A stretch of 64,000 nucleotides of DNA from Phycisphaeraceae bacterium (GTDB taxonomy: Bacteria > Planctomycetota > Phycisphaerae > Phycisphaerales > Phycisphaeraceae), in contig JAJDCS010000036.1 of the NCBI GenBank assembly GCA_029260715.1, positions 1 through 64,000 on the forward strand. Direction: 5' to 3'. The notes under the pieces are model-generated. The model did no database searches and was not told the DNA's origin. It saw nothing but the letters and a program-made list of their open reading frames with translations. The position numbers and the translations under genes were made by a program. Below, in pieces: positions 26,843-35,797 of this stretch; the first letter of the stretch is position 1; each line of letters begins with the position of its first letter.

Positions 26843-27416
26843 ACTGGGCCGACTTAACAACCATTCAATGCATAGATTAATTTATATAATTTGTTTATCT
26901 AAAATATTATATATACAATGCACCGATCAAGCAAAGGTATGGAAAATATAGTTTGAACACAAACCATAGATACGGTAAAGATGATACGCCGACTGATCCG
27001 TCAGCCAGCGAACAGGCCTGGTCGCCTTGCGTCGGATTATTCGCGCCATCGACCTTCATTCCCGGATGCTCATTCAGCGGCACAGGGTCACGGGGCCCCA
27101 ACTAGAGCGATTCACATAATTACTCGCTGCTATCCGATGATTATGATTTGAGGCAAGGAGGCTTTTGTTACTGTCGAACGGGCGGACTCCGCTTCAGCCG
27201 CTGCATCGACGGCGGGCATGGGCATTCGTCGGCGCATGCGCTTCGCCTTGGCTGGCGTGCGTAAATAGTGCGTAGAACACATCTACTTCAAATCTATCGC
27301 CACCGGATCAGATCGGTGATGAGATGAATAGAGCCCTGATAAGGAAGTCATCGTGGCTTGGGCGTCCTAGATGGATTTTCGGCGCCGTGTGATCCAGGCC
27401 TGCGAAGTTGTCTAAA
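26843..27416. other. AT-rich intergenic region upstream of the ect operon
   Basis: About 570 bases with no supported gene. The part next to the ect operon is strongly AT-rich (ATATTATATATAC). A 37-codon TTG-started ORF after AAGGAGG near 27156 has no other coding support. The region ends at the tRNA gene. Confidence 0.5.
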
Positions 27417-27491
27417 TCGGGGTGGCGAGATTCGAACTCGCGACCTCTTGACCCCCAGTCAAGCGCGCTAACCAAGCTGCGCTACACCCCG
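27417..27491 (-). tRNA. tRNA-Pro (anticodon GGG)
   Basis: On the minus strand the cloverleaf is complete: acceptor CGGGGTG/CACCCCG, D arm GCGC...GCGC with GG in the loop, anticodon stem CTTGA/TCAAG enclosing CTGGGGG (anticodon GGG), and T arm GCGAG-TTCGAAT-CTCGC. The discriminator is A and CCA is not encoded. It reads CCC and CCU proline codons. Confidence 0.93.
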
Positions 27492-27636
27492 TTTGGTCTG
27501 CTGATCCTAGCAATTTCTGATCTTACAGCAATACGGGCGTCACAAAGCCTGGGCTCGCAGTTTGATCTGTCTTTATGTTCCGTTCGTGTAAAAGCCTGTC
27601 AGGCGTGCGGGCTGGCTTTGTGCGATACCGCTACCG

Positions 27637-29496
27637 CTACCGTCGCAACTGGTCCCAGGGCGGCAGGCCGAGGCACTTTCGCAGCACGCCGTAGGCAGCC
27701 GAACCGGCCAGGTAGACCCCACGTTTGACCTTGGTTTTTGACCATAGGCAAAAACGGTTGATGGGGTGGCGGTGGTCTCGCCAGCCGCCCGCCCGGTACG
27801 GCAGCAGGCAGAAGGCGTACACCAGGCGCTGCCAAAAAATCTGGAACCCGCGTCGCACGCCCTTGGGCTGCAGGTAGGGGTCGTGTTGGGTAAGCGGGCT
27901 TAGCGACTGGGCGAAGCGGTCGGGCTGGTTGGTGATCACCGCGAACCACGCCCACAGGTTGAGGTATGAACAAGCCCCGCTGTAGTACGGCTGGCGCTGT
28001 TGGCCGTAGGTGTCGCGCATCAGTTTTAAGAAGTCGGGGTCGAAAAGCCCCGACTCGAGCATCGTCCGGTGCGCGGTGTCGATGTCGACCGTGTCGGCCA
28101 ACCAGGAGTCTTTCTCAAAAGGCACGTGTAGCGCGATGCCGGTGTCGAACGGCACGGGCTTTGAGCCGGGCACCTCTTGGGCGATAAACTCGCGGAAGAA
28201 GTTGATCCCGCCGCGTCCGGGGAGCTTGGCGCGGTCGATGCCCCGGTAGATCTCCATGGACCTGGCGGTACACAGCGGCAGGGCCACCTGGCAGATGCCG
28301 CGGTTGATCAGCAGCGGCGCGGTGTAGTTCATCTGTCCGTCGCCGAACAGCTCACGCTGATTCTCCAGCGACTCGGGGTCGGCTTCCATCTGTCGGTAGT
28401 GGTCATCGATCTGCTTGTCGGAGATGCCGAACAGGCGTTTGGTCTGCGGTGTCCCGGCTAAATCAAGGTCGCTGTCGCGGTGGGCGACGAGGTACAGCGG
28501 GTGCACACGCCGCACGTCACCGCCCATGCACCCGGTGACGACCGCGTCGAACCCTTCCCGGGCTAGCTGCGCGAAGACCTCCAGGAAGAGCAAGTGCTCC
28601 TTGTTTTCCGAGAGGTCGTCGAAGCAATCGAGGAATAGGCCGGGGTGGCGTCCCAGCCAACGGGGCGCGTAGTGCGGCGAGCCGGGGGCCATGGAGTAGC
28701 CCGGGGTACGCAGGTTGTAGTTCTGTCGGGGCAGTTTGGAAAAAAACTGCCGGGCGCCGCTGTGCTCCGAGTAGACGTCGCTCTTGAAGGTAAAAATGTC
28801 GAACCGGTCGAGACACTGGCTCAGGATCACGGCGTTGAGGCGGGAGTCGTAGCCATTTGAAGCCAGCAGCGCGACCTTCTTGCCAGCCAAGGTTTGGCGG
28901 GTGTAGTCCCGGATGTGGTCGAAGTAATCGCCCGGGGTCGAGCCCGCTTTGATGCGGGGCGGGAAATCGTAATACCGCGTCGCGACGCACTGACGCGAGA
29001 GCAGGTGCCCTTTGAGTAGCTTCGAGACGCCTTTGAGCAGCGACCGGTCGAAGTGGTGGTTGCGGGTGTGCAGCATGTGGCGGTAGGACTCGTAGTCGAA
29101 ATCGATGGGCAGGCTCAACGATTGCGTCAGGTGGGTCAGGCTGTTGGAGGCGTGCACGGCGTCGTCCCGACGCGTCCAATACCAAGTGAGCGGGCTGACT
29201 TTGTCGTTCACCAGGTAGAAGTTGCCCGGCTCGACGACCAACAGCAGGTAGGTTCCATCGACCGTCTCTAGCACGCGGTCGCGGTCTTGGGCCCAGCGGG
29301 AAGCGACGTTGGCCGTGTTGAGCCAAGGGTCGGTGAAGTACGGCAGCCCGAACAGGTAGGCCTGGGTGTCGCCGTGTCGGCTGTGGTGAATGTCATTGCC
29401 CGCGTGCACCTGGGCGGGTTGGCCTTCGGTGAGCGGCAGCTTCGCGAGGATCAGCCTGTCTTGCCTGTCCGGCGAGCCGGGGATGCTGTGGGTCAT
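27637..29496 (-). CDS. Asparagine-synthetase-like protein (glutaminase-inactive type)
   Basis: 619 residues with the layout of class-B asparagine synthetases. The N-terminal part (~1-150: GTYLLLVVEPGNFYLVNDKV) resembles the Ntn glutaminase fold but lacks the N-terminal Cys2 nucleophile. The C-terminal ATP-pyrophosphatase-like part has the PP-loop variant LLASNGYDSRLNA (~209-221; family SGGxDS) and GCMGGDVRR. Such homologues amidate or ligate peptide, amino-acid or glycan substrates, including lasso-peptide cyclases; the substrate here is unknown. The next gene upstream on the strand is a PRMT-like methyltransferase. The start ATG overlaps the end of a 39-codon ORF. Confidence 0.75.
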   Translation of the reverse strand: MTHSIPGSPDRQDRLILAKLPLTEGQPAQVHAGNDIHHSRHGDTQAYLFGLPYFTDPWLNTANVASRWAQDRDRVLETVDGTYLLLVVEPGNFYLVNDKVSPLTWYWTRRDDAVHASNSLTHLTQSLSLPIDFDYESYRHMLHTRNHHFDRSLLKGVSKLLKGHLLSRQCVATRYYDFPPRIKAGSTPGDYFDHIRDYTRQTLAGKKVALLASNGYDSRLNAVILSQCLDRFDIFTFKSDVYSEHSGARQFFSKLPRQNYNLRTPGYSMAPGSPHYAPRWLGRHPGLFLDCFDDLSENKEHLLFLEVFAQLAREGFDAVVTGCMGGDVRRVHPLYLVAHRDSDLDLAGTPQTKRLFGISDKQIDDHYRQMEADPESLENQRELFGDGQMNYTAPLLINRGICQVALPLCTARSMEIYRGIDRAKLPGRGGINFFREFIAQEVPGSKPVPFDTGIALHVPFEKDSWLADTVDIDTAHRTMLESGLFDPDFLKLMRDTYGQQRQPYYSGACSYLNLWAWFAVITNQPDRFAQSLSPLTQHDPYLQPKGVRRGFQIFWQRLVYAFCLLPYRAGGWRDHRHPINRFCLWSKTKVKRGVYLAGSAAYGVLRKCLGLPPWDQLRR

Positions 29497-29612
29497 ATTC
29501 GCTCACTCGCCGCTTGGCAACGGCTCACGGGTACGCGGTGGTGAGCGTCGCTGTGTTCAAGGCAGTGCGTTTGGAAACGCGGCAGCCCGCCAGGGTTTTC
29601 AACCGGCTCCAT
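29493..29612 (-). other. Possible 39-residue ORF coupled to the asparagine-synthetase-like gene
   Basis: ATG-started ORF (MEPVENPGGLPRFQTH...) whose TGA overlaps the ATG of the synthetase-like gene in an ATGA. A G-rich stretch is the only ribosome-site candidate. Length and position would suit a peptide substrate or leader, but a chance open frame at this GC is quite possible. The rest of the 334-base gap up to 29830 shows nothing else. Confidence 0.25.
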
Positions 29613-29830
29613 CAAAGCCCCCGACAGGGCCGTACCGGTAGTATTTAATCGAATCAACCGGCGTGCAAACCCGTGTGGGAATTGGGCGGGGTTGCGGTTA
29701 GCTGTGAGAACAGTGGCGTGTGGTTTTGTTCGGCTTGTTGAGTTGGGTCGATGACCGCTGCCCAGGTGTGTCGCACCGACCATCCGCGCGGGCACCGCTT
29801 TAGCTGTGCGATGCCGCGGGCCAAGGGCGG

Positions 29831-30829
29831 TCAGGAACACTTCCAACGCCAGGAGTTTGTGTTGGACCAGCGGTCGACCTCGATGTTGAAGTTGAGCGTT
29901 TGGCCGGTTTCGTACTGGAGCGGCTTGGTCCGCAGCAGTTGGTACGACCAGCTCATCGCGCGGTCGGCCTCGGGGCCGGTGGTGAAAAAGACCTCGTCGT
30001 CGAACCGTGCGTGGAAGTAAACCAGGAACCCGTCGATGCGGCCGCCCTTGACGACCGGCCTGGAGTACGACAACTGGGTGGGTAGCTGGCTCTCTTCGTT
30101 GATCGTGTGTAGGTCGAAGGACAGCACCGATTCGGGTTCGCACAGGAAGTGGTCGACGGCGCCCGGGTCGTTGAAAGAAAAACGGTGGTACCAGCTATAC
30201 GGCACCTCAAGCTCCGATAGCGAAGTGATATCAACGCCGCAAATCTTTTCGTCCCATATGTGGCGGACCACCCTGTCGCTGTGCATCTGCACGGGCTCTA
30301 AGAACAGGTCGTAATGCCCCGGCAGGATCAGCCCGTCGCTACGCATCACCCTCTCGCGTAGGTCGACGATGTTGACGATCATCTTTTCGTCGAACAGGTA
30401 CGAGCCGATCTGGTCGTGGACCAAGATGTCAACTTTGGAATTGGGGACGAACCGTGAGCTGTGCCCGTGGATAAATTCGATATTGGTCAGGCCCTCTCGC
30501 TTGGCAAGCTTTTCAGCGTGTTGGATGATATCGGAGTGGTCGATCGCGTAGACTTTTTTCGCGCCGCACTTGGCGGCGAAGATGGCCAAGATGCCGGTGC
30601 CGGTGCCCAAGTCCACGACCACGCTATCGGGCTTGACGTGTTTCACCAGGGCGTCGTGGTACCGCTGACACCGGATGGTATCGGCGAGCATCTTTTGATG
30701 CACGTAGGTGTTGGTAAACAGCTTGCGGTTCTTGTTGCGGTAGAGCACGTCGAACAGGCGCGAGTCGAGCCTCAGCGCTTTGAGAGTCGCTAAGAGCACG
30801 TGGTCGGCGACGCGGGTGAACGTTTTCAT
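29831..30829 (-). CDS. PRMT-like SAM-dependent methyltransferase
   Basis: 332 residues resembling protein arginine N-methyltransferases, which are mainly eukaryotic. Residues ~42-61 (YVHQKMLADTIRCQRYHDAL) match the PRMT motif around H..ML.D..R...Y. Motif I is VVDLGTGTGILAIFAA (71-86), and acidic post-I AIDHSD follows. The double-E loop is altered: HDQIGSYLFDE (138-148) keeps the second acidic residue but replaces the first Glu. The C-terminal ~150 residues resemble the PRMT beta-barrel (VLSFDLHTINEE, FLVYFHARFDDEVFFTTGP). It lies upstream of, and co-directional with, the asparagine-synthetase-like gene. Substrate unknown. Confidence 0.75.
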   Translation of the reverse strand: MKTFTRVADHVLLATLKALRLDSRLFDVLYRNKNRKLFTNTYVHQKMLADTIRCQRYHDALVKHVKPDSVVVDLGTGTGILAIFAAKCGAKKVYAIDHSDIIQHAEKLAKREGLTNIEFIHGHSSRFVPNSKVDILVHDQIGSYLFDEKMIVNIVDLRERVMRSDGLILPGHYDLFLEPVQMHSDRVVRHIWDEKICGVDITSLSELEVPYSWYHRFSFNDPGAVDHFLCEPESVLSFDLHTINEESQLPTQLSYSRPVVKGGRIDGFLVYFHARFDDEVFFTTGPEADRAMSWSYQLLRTKPLQYETGQTLNFNIEVDRWSNTNSWRWKCS

Positions 30830-31158
30830 CTAGTTTTTCCGTGGTACGCGTGCCGGTGGATGGCTCACACCCGCAAGAGGATTCTTAATGTGATACCCCC
30901 CCGGCGTTCTACGATTGGCCCGTGCCAACAGCGGCACAAATCCGGAGTTTAGTATATTCCTAGCAACCCAAAGCGTCTAGACAACTCCGTTGTTTTAAGC
31001 GTTGTTGGATCAATATGGCTCCGGCTGATCGCCAAGACTGTTATGACAGCCCCAGCTTAACACCCAAGCGTCGCACCCCACCCGCGATCGCTCCGGTATG
31101 ATACCCGGTTTGTACCGGGCTTATATCGCCCATTAATACTTGATTCAGCGGCCCAGAC
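30830..31158. other. Intergenic region between divergent genes
   Basis: 329 bases between the PRMT-like gene (minus) and the HAD gene (plus). A small hairpin GTGCC/GGCAC lies near 30922-30937; otherwise nothing is recognised. It must hold the promoters of both genes. Confidence 0.5.
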
Positions 31159-31800
31159 ATGCCCAACACGGACATCCAGCTTGTCTGCCTCGACCTTGGC
31201 GGGGTTATCCTGCGCCTGGCCGACGGCTGGGACGACACCCTGCGGCGAGCGGGGGTTTTAAACGGGAATTTTGACCGCGAGGTGTTGCGCGACCCGCAAG
31301 TCATCGAAACCACGCACCAATTTGAGCGAGGTGAGATTGGCAACGAAGCCGAATACACCGAAAAGATTTCGAGGCTGTCGGGGCTTACGCCCGAGCAGGT
31401 GTTGGCTGTTATAGACGCGATCCTGGTAGAGCCATACGCGGGGGTGGACGCGATGTTCGATGCGTTGGATAAGCGTGCGGTTCAGACCGCGTGCTTGTCG
31501 AACACAAACATGCGTCACTGGCGCACGGTGACGACGCCTGGCCCGCTGTTTTTGCCGCTGGACCGGCTACACCACCGGTTCGCCAGCCACTTGATTGGCC
31601 ACCGCAAGCCCGTGGCCGCTGCTTACCAGCACGTACAAGACCAAACCGGCGTCGGGCCTGAGGCGATTCTTTTCTTCGACGACTTGCCCGAAAACATCGA
31701 CAGCGCCACGAAACAAGGGTGGCAAGCCCAGCGCATCGACCCGCACAACGACCCGGTGGGGCAAGTCATGGACCACCTACGCAGCCATGGGGTTTTGTAG
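31159..31800 (+). CDS. HAD-superfamily hydrolase
   Basis: 213 residues. Motif I is LDLGGVI with the nucleophile Asp near residue 12, motif II is CLSNTN, the motif III Lys lies in HRKPVAAAY, and motif IV is FFDDLPENI. The helical cap (~20-85) makes it a C1-type HAD close to the haloacid dehalogenase/epoxide-hydrolase N-terminal group, with the DxGGV form. A phosphatase activity on a small metabolite is likely; the substrate is not predictable. It precedes purL by 92 bases. Confidence 0.85.
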   Translation: MPNTDIQLVCLDLGGVILRLADGWDDTLRRAGVLNGNFDREVLRDPQVIETTHQFERGEIGNEAEYTEKISRLSGLTPEQVLAVIDAILVEPYAGVDAMFDALDKRAVQTACLSNTNMRHWRTVTTPGPLFLPLDRLHHRFASHLIGHRKPVAAAYQHVQDQTGVGPEAILFFDDLPENIDSATKQGWQAQRIDPHNDPVGQVMDHLRSHGVL

Positions 31801-31892
31801 CCGTTCGGGGCTTGGGGCGGCCGCCTAGCCAGGGTGTGGGTAAGTTTCTATGATCGCGGTGGCGTGTTAGCCGTAAGCATTATTTACCGTTT

Positions 31893-34800
31893 TTGAGTGG
31901 CCCTTTGAGCGTTGTGACCAACCCCCAGACCACGAAGCCCCGCCATCCACAGCCCCAGGCTGCGGTGCGCGTACACCGTGTGGAGGTCCGCAACCAGCAG
32001 GGCCAGCCCGACCCGGAGGCGCGCGCGGCGCTGGCGGCGGCTCAAACGACGATGGGCGGGGTGGAGGCGGTGCGCACCGCGAGGGTGTACCTGATCGAAG
32101 CAGCGCTGACGCCCGACACGCTCCAAGCGATCGTCGATGAACTGCTGACCGACCCGGTGGCTGAGCAAGCGGTGATCGGCACAGCAGCACTCACCCCTAA
32201 CGCATCGACCGTCGAGGTGCATTACCAAGCGGGCGTGATGGACCCGGTGGCCCAATCCGCTCAAGAAGCGATCGCGGAGATGCTGCCCGGGTTGGCCCCT
32301 GAAAGCGTGTCGGTGTGTACGGGGCGGCGATACGACCTGACGCCCCAAACCGGCGTAGCCATCACCGCCGATGCGTTGGAACAGCTGGCGGCGACGGCGC
32401 TGGCCAACCCGGTGATCCAGGACATCCACTTGTCGCCGTATCACCCGGATAGCTTCGCGCATGGGCACGCCTACACGCTGACGATCACGCGTGTGCCTAT
32501 TCGCGGCCTCGATGATCCCGGCCTGGCCAAACTTTCTAAAGAGGGACACCTGTTTCTGAACCTCGATGAGATGCGCGCCATCCAGCAGCACTACCAAGGG
32601 CTGAACCGTGAGCCAACCGATATCGAACTCGAAACGCTCGCTCAGACATGGAGCGAGCACTGCGTACACAAAACACTCAAAGCCAAAATCCATTACACGC
32701 AGCCTATCGGCGCCGATACCGACAGTGACGCAAACACCCCCGGTCCGGCAGACTGGGCCGACCGACCCGGACACACGGTCAACGCCGACGTCACGCTCAC
32801 CATCGACAACCTGCTTAAGCGGACGATCGCCGCGGCTACGTTTAAGCTCATGGAAGACCCGCACTACAAAGATTGGTGCGTGAGTGTTTTTGAGGACAAC
32901 GCGGGCATTGTGAAGTTCGACGACCAAGACGCCGTGTGTATTAAGGTTGAGACGCATAACCACCCAAGCGCGATTGAGCCGTACGGCGGAGCGGCGACGG
33001 GCATCGGCGGTTGTATCCGCGACATCATGGGCACGGGCCTGTCTGCTCGGCCGATCGCTAATACGGACGTGTTTTGCGTGGCTCAGCCGAACCTTGAGGC
33101 TGACCGGGTTCCGGCTGGGGTGATCCCACCGCGACGCGTGTTGGAGGGCGTGGTGAGCGGCGTGCGTGATTACGGCAACCGCATGGGCATCCCCACCATC
33201 AACGGCGCGGTCTGGTTCCACAACGATTACCTGGGCAACCCGCTGGTGTTCGCGGGGTGTGTCGGGTTGATGCCTTTGGACAAGTGCTTCGGCAGCCCCA
33301 AGCCCGGCGACCGGATCATCGCGCTGGGCGGGCGCACGGGGCGCGACGGCATCCACGGGGCGACGTTTTCCAGCGCCGAGTTGACCGACACCCACGCCAA
33401 CGAGTTCGGCCACGCCGTGCAAATCGGCAACGCCATCACGCAGAAGAAGACGCTCGACGTGATCCTCCAAGCGCGCGACCACGCAAGCGGCTGCCTGTTC
33501 AACGCCATCACCGACTGCGGGGCGGGCGGGTTCTCTAGCGCCGTGGGTGAGATGGGCTGCGAACTGGGCGCCCGCGTGACGCTCGACACGGCCCCGCTGA
33601 AGTATCAGGGCTTAACCTACACCGAGATTTGGATCAGCGAGGCTCAGGAGCGCATGGTCTTGGCGGTGCCCGAAAGCCGCATCAACACCCTGCGTGCCAT
33701 GTGCGACGCGGAGGACGTGGAGTTCTGCGACCTTGGCCACTTCGGCGAAAACGGTGATGACAAGGACAAACAGCCCACGCTCGTATTGACCTACCACGGC
33801 ACCGAGGTAGGCAGCCTATCGATGCACTTCGTCCACGACGGCATCCCCAAACCCACACGCAACGCAACATGGCCCCCCCCCCGGAAGTTTGAAAATCAGC
33901 CGACGGGGGCGAGTCATTCAAAAACGACTTCGGACCAAACCATCACCCAATCGCTCTACACGCTGCTGGGCCACCCCAATATCGCCTCCAAGCACTGGAT
34001 CATCCGGCAGTACGACCATGAGGTGCAGGGAACGTCGGTGGTGAAGCCGTTGGTCGGCCCGGAACAAAGCGGGCCAAGCGACGCGGCGGTGGTCCGCCCG
34101 AAGCACGACAGCGAGCGCGGCGTGGCGATCGCTTGCGGTATGCAGCCGGGGCTGGGCGAAAAGACACCGGGCGGTGATTCGTATTGGATGACCTTGGCCG
34201 CGATCGATGAGGCTGTGCGCAACTGCGTGTGCGTTGGGGCGGACCCGTCGCGCATTGCTATCCTTGACAACTTCTGCTGGCCAAGCTGCGACGACCCGGC
34301 CCAACTGGGGTCGCTGGTGCGTGCGGCCGAGGCGTGTTACGACGGTGCGTTGGCTTACCGCACGCCGTTCGTCTCCGGCAAGGACAGCCTCAACAACCAA
34401 TTCGTCACCGACTCGGGCAAGCTGATCACGATTCCGCCTACGCTGTTGATCACCGCGATGGGTATTGTGACGGACGTGTGCCGCTGCGTGACCATGGACG
34501 CTAAGGCGCCGGGTAACAAGCTCATCGTTGTGGGCGTCACCACATCGCACCTGGGCGGGTCGCACTATCTAGCCCCCGCCCCCGGAAGCGCCCCCGGAAG
34601 TAACACTGGGTGCGATGGTGCTATTCCGCGTGTTGATCTCGGTGTAGGCCCGAAGTCTGCGACGGCGATTGGGGCGTTGATCGCCGATGGCCTAGTGCGT
34701 AGCGCTCACGATTGCTCGGACGGCGGCTTGCTCGTGGCGGCGGCGGAGATGGCCTTTGCGGGGGGTGTGGGTCTTGACCTTGATTTAGACAAAGTTCCGG

Positions 34801-35051
34801 TGTCGGACACGGCCACACCCCTTGAAGCGGTTTGCTTTGCTGAAACACCGTCGCGGTATCTGATCGAGGTGACGCCGGATCGGCTCGACGCCGTAACCCG
34901 GTCACTGAATCAGGCGGGCGCCACTTTCGCCTGTATCGGCACTTTCACCGACCGTTCAACCCTCACTGCCCGCCACGCCGACCGCGGCCAAGTCCTGGAC
35001 GAGCCGCTGGCTAAGCTCCGCGACGCCTGGCTCGCCCCGCTGGACTGGTAG
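31893..35051 (+). CDS. purL: Phosphoribosylformylglycinamidine synthase, PurL with PurS-like N-domain
   Basis: ATP-dependent conversion of FGAR to FGAM in purine synthesis. 1052 residues: the N-terminal ~170 contain two PurS-like repeats (RVEVRNQQGQPDPEARA and VEVHYQAGVMDPVAQSAQEA), then linker and catalytic halves with ETLAQTWSEHCVHKT, KVETHNHPSAIEPYGGAATG and the second-half motif HDCSDGGLLVAAAEMAF. It lacks the C-terminal ~250-residue glutaminase of the ~1290-residue large-type enzymes, so a separate PurQ must supply ammonia. The start may be TTG 31893, TTG 31905 or GTG 31914; GTG is equally plausible. Confidence 0.93.
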   Translation: MSGPLSVVTNPQTTKPRHPQPQAAVRVHRVEVRNQQGQPDPEARAALAAAQTTMGGVEAVRTARVYLIEAALTPDTLQAIVDELLTDPVAEQAVIGTAALTPNASTVEVHYQAGVMDPVAQSAQEAIAEMLPGLAPESVSVCTGRRYDLTPQTGVAITADALEQLAATALANPVIQDIHLSPYHPDSFAHGHAYTLTITRVPIRGLDDPGLAKLSKEGHLFLNLDEMRAIQQHYQGLNREPTDIELETLAQTWSEHCVHKTLKAKIHYTQPIGADTDSDANTPGPADWADRPGHTVNADVTLTIDNLLKRTIAAATFKLMEDPHYKDWCVSVFEDNAGIVKFDDQDAVCIKVETHNHPSAIEPYGGAATGIGGCIRDIMGTGLSARPIANTDVFCVAQPNLEADRVPAGVIPPRRVLEGVVSGVRDYGNRMGIPTINGAVWFHNDYLGNPLVFAGCVGLMPLDKCFGSPKPGDRIIALGGRTGRDGIHGATFSSAELTDTHANEFGHAVQIGNAITQKKTLDVILQARDHASGCLFNAITDCGAGGFSSAVGEMGCELGARVTLDTAPLKYQGLTYTEIWISEAQERMVLAVPESRINTLRAMCDAEDVEFCDLGHFGENGDDKDKQPTLVLTYHGTEVGSLSMHFVHDGIPKPTRNATWPPPRKFENQPTGASHSKTTSDQTITQSLYTLLGHPNIASKHWIIRQYDHEVQGTSVVKPLVGPEQSGPSDAAVVRPKHDSERGVAIACGMQPGLGEKTPGGDSYWMTLAAIDEAVRNCVCVGADPSRIAILDNFCWPSCDDPAQLGSLVRAAEACYDGALAYRTPFVSGKDSLNNQFVTDSGKLITIPPTLLITAMGIVTDVCRCVTMDAKAPGNKLIVVGVTTSHLGGSHYLAPAPGSAPGSNTGCDGAIPRVDLGVGPKSATAIGALIADGLVRSAHDCSDGGLLVAAAEMAFAGGVGLDLDLDKVPVSDTATPLEAVCFAETPSRYLIEVTPDRLDAVTRSLNQAGATFACIGTFTDRSTLTARHADRGQVLDEPLAKLRDAWLAPLDW

Positions 35052-35137
35052 CTCTCTATAAACCGGTCGAACCTGATTGACAGCCCCGCGGTGTCCTGCA
35101 ACCATAAATAAGCACTTTTTTTGATCAGGCCCGCCTG

Positions 35138-35797
35138 ATGACGACGGAGACGGGATACCGCGTTTTGACAGCCGACCAGAATCAACCCAGCGTGCCTAGC
35201 CGGCCTAGCCAATCGCCAGACGACCTGGCGCTGATGCAGGGCATGGCGTCGCGCGATGAATCGGCGCTGAATAACTTCTACGACCGTTACAGCCCGCTGG
35301 TGTGCGCGTTGTGTTTGCGTGTGTTGCACGACCGATCCGAGGCTGAGGCGGTGATGGTCGACGTGTTTTGGGAGGTTTGGGAGCGGTCTTCACAATACAA
35401 TCCAAGCCGCGGTGCTCCGCGTACTTACTTAATGACAATCGCGCGCAGCCGCGCGATCGACCGGCTCAGGCGGCTGGGCCAAAAGCATGAAGTAGCCACA
35501 GAGGGACAGGTGTTAGAGGGACAAGCGGCTGCCAAGCCTGGTCAGCGACCATCGGCCGGCCCGGACGCCACCATGATCGCCGGTGAGCAGCGGACCCAGG
35601 TGCGTCAAGCCCTTGAGCAACTCGACGCCGGCCAACGCCAGGCAGTGGAGATGGCGTTTTTCGACGGGCTGACCCACACCCAGATTGCAGACGCCCTGGG
35701 CTCGCCCCTGGGCACAGTCAAAACACGGATCCGCCAAGGGTTGATCCGGTTGCGTGGAGCTTTGAGCACGGCTTTTTCAGTACAGGACTTGAAGTGA
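35138..35797 (+). CDS. ECF-type RNA polymerase sigma factor
   Basis: 219 residues. Region 2 (~45-110) reads NNFYDRYSPLVCALCLRVL, then AEAVMVDVFWEVWERSSQYNP, RGAPRTYLMTIARSRAIDRLRR. Region 4 (~155-205) reads LEQLDAGQRQAVEMAFFDG, LTHTQIADALGSPLGTVKTRI, as in SigK/SigL-like ECF factors. The stop overlaps the anti-sigma start (GTGA), the usual arrangement for stoichiometric control. A GAACCTGA element about 65 bases upstream could be an autoregulated -35. Confidence 0.93.
   Translation: MTTETGYRVLTADQNQPSVPSRPSQSPDDLALMQGMASRDESALNNFYDRYSPLVCALCLRVLHDRSEAEAVMVDVFWEVWERSSQYNPSRGAPRTYLMTIARSRAIDRLRRLGQKHEVATEGQVLEGQAAAKPGQRPSAGPDATMIAGEQRTQVRQALEQLDAGQRQAVEMAFFDGLTHTQIADALGSPLGTVKTRIRQGLIRLRGALSTAFSVQDLK

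Noticed and set aside
27156-27280. TTG-started 37-codon ORF after AAGGAGG
   Set aside because: A lone ribosome-site match in a gap; two frames are equally open and neither looks like a protein.
27637-30829. Lasso-peptide cluster
   Set aside because: The synthetase-like gene alone is not enough: no leader-peptidase (B) protein, RRE or recognisable precursor is near.
31884-33482. 532-residue minus-strand ORF
   Set aside because: Long open frame opposite purL, rich in Arg and His as shadows are; purL is certain.
33866-33885. Run of C in purL suggesting a frameshift
   Set aside because: The frame continues through it with conserved sequence on both sides.
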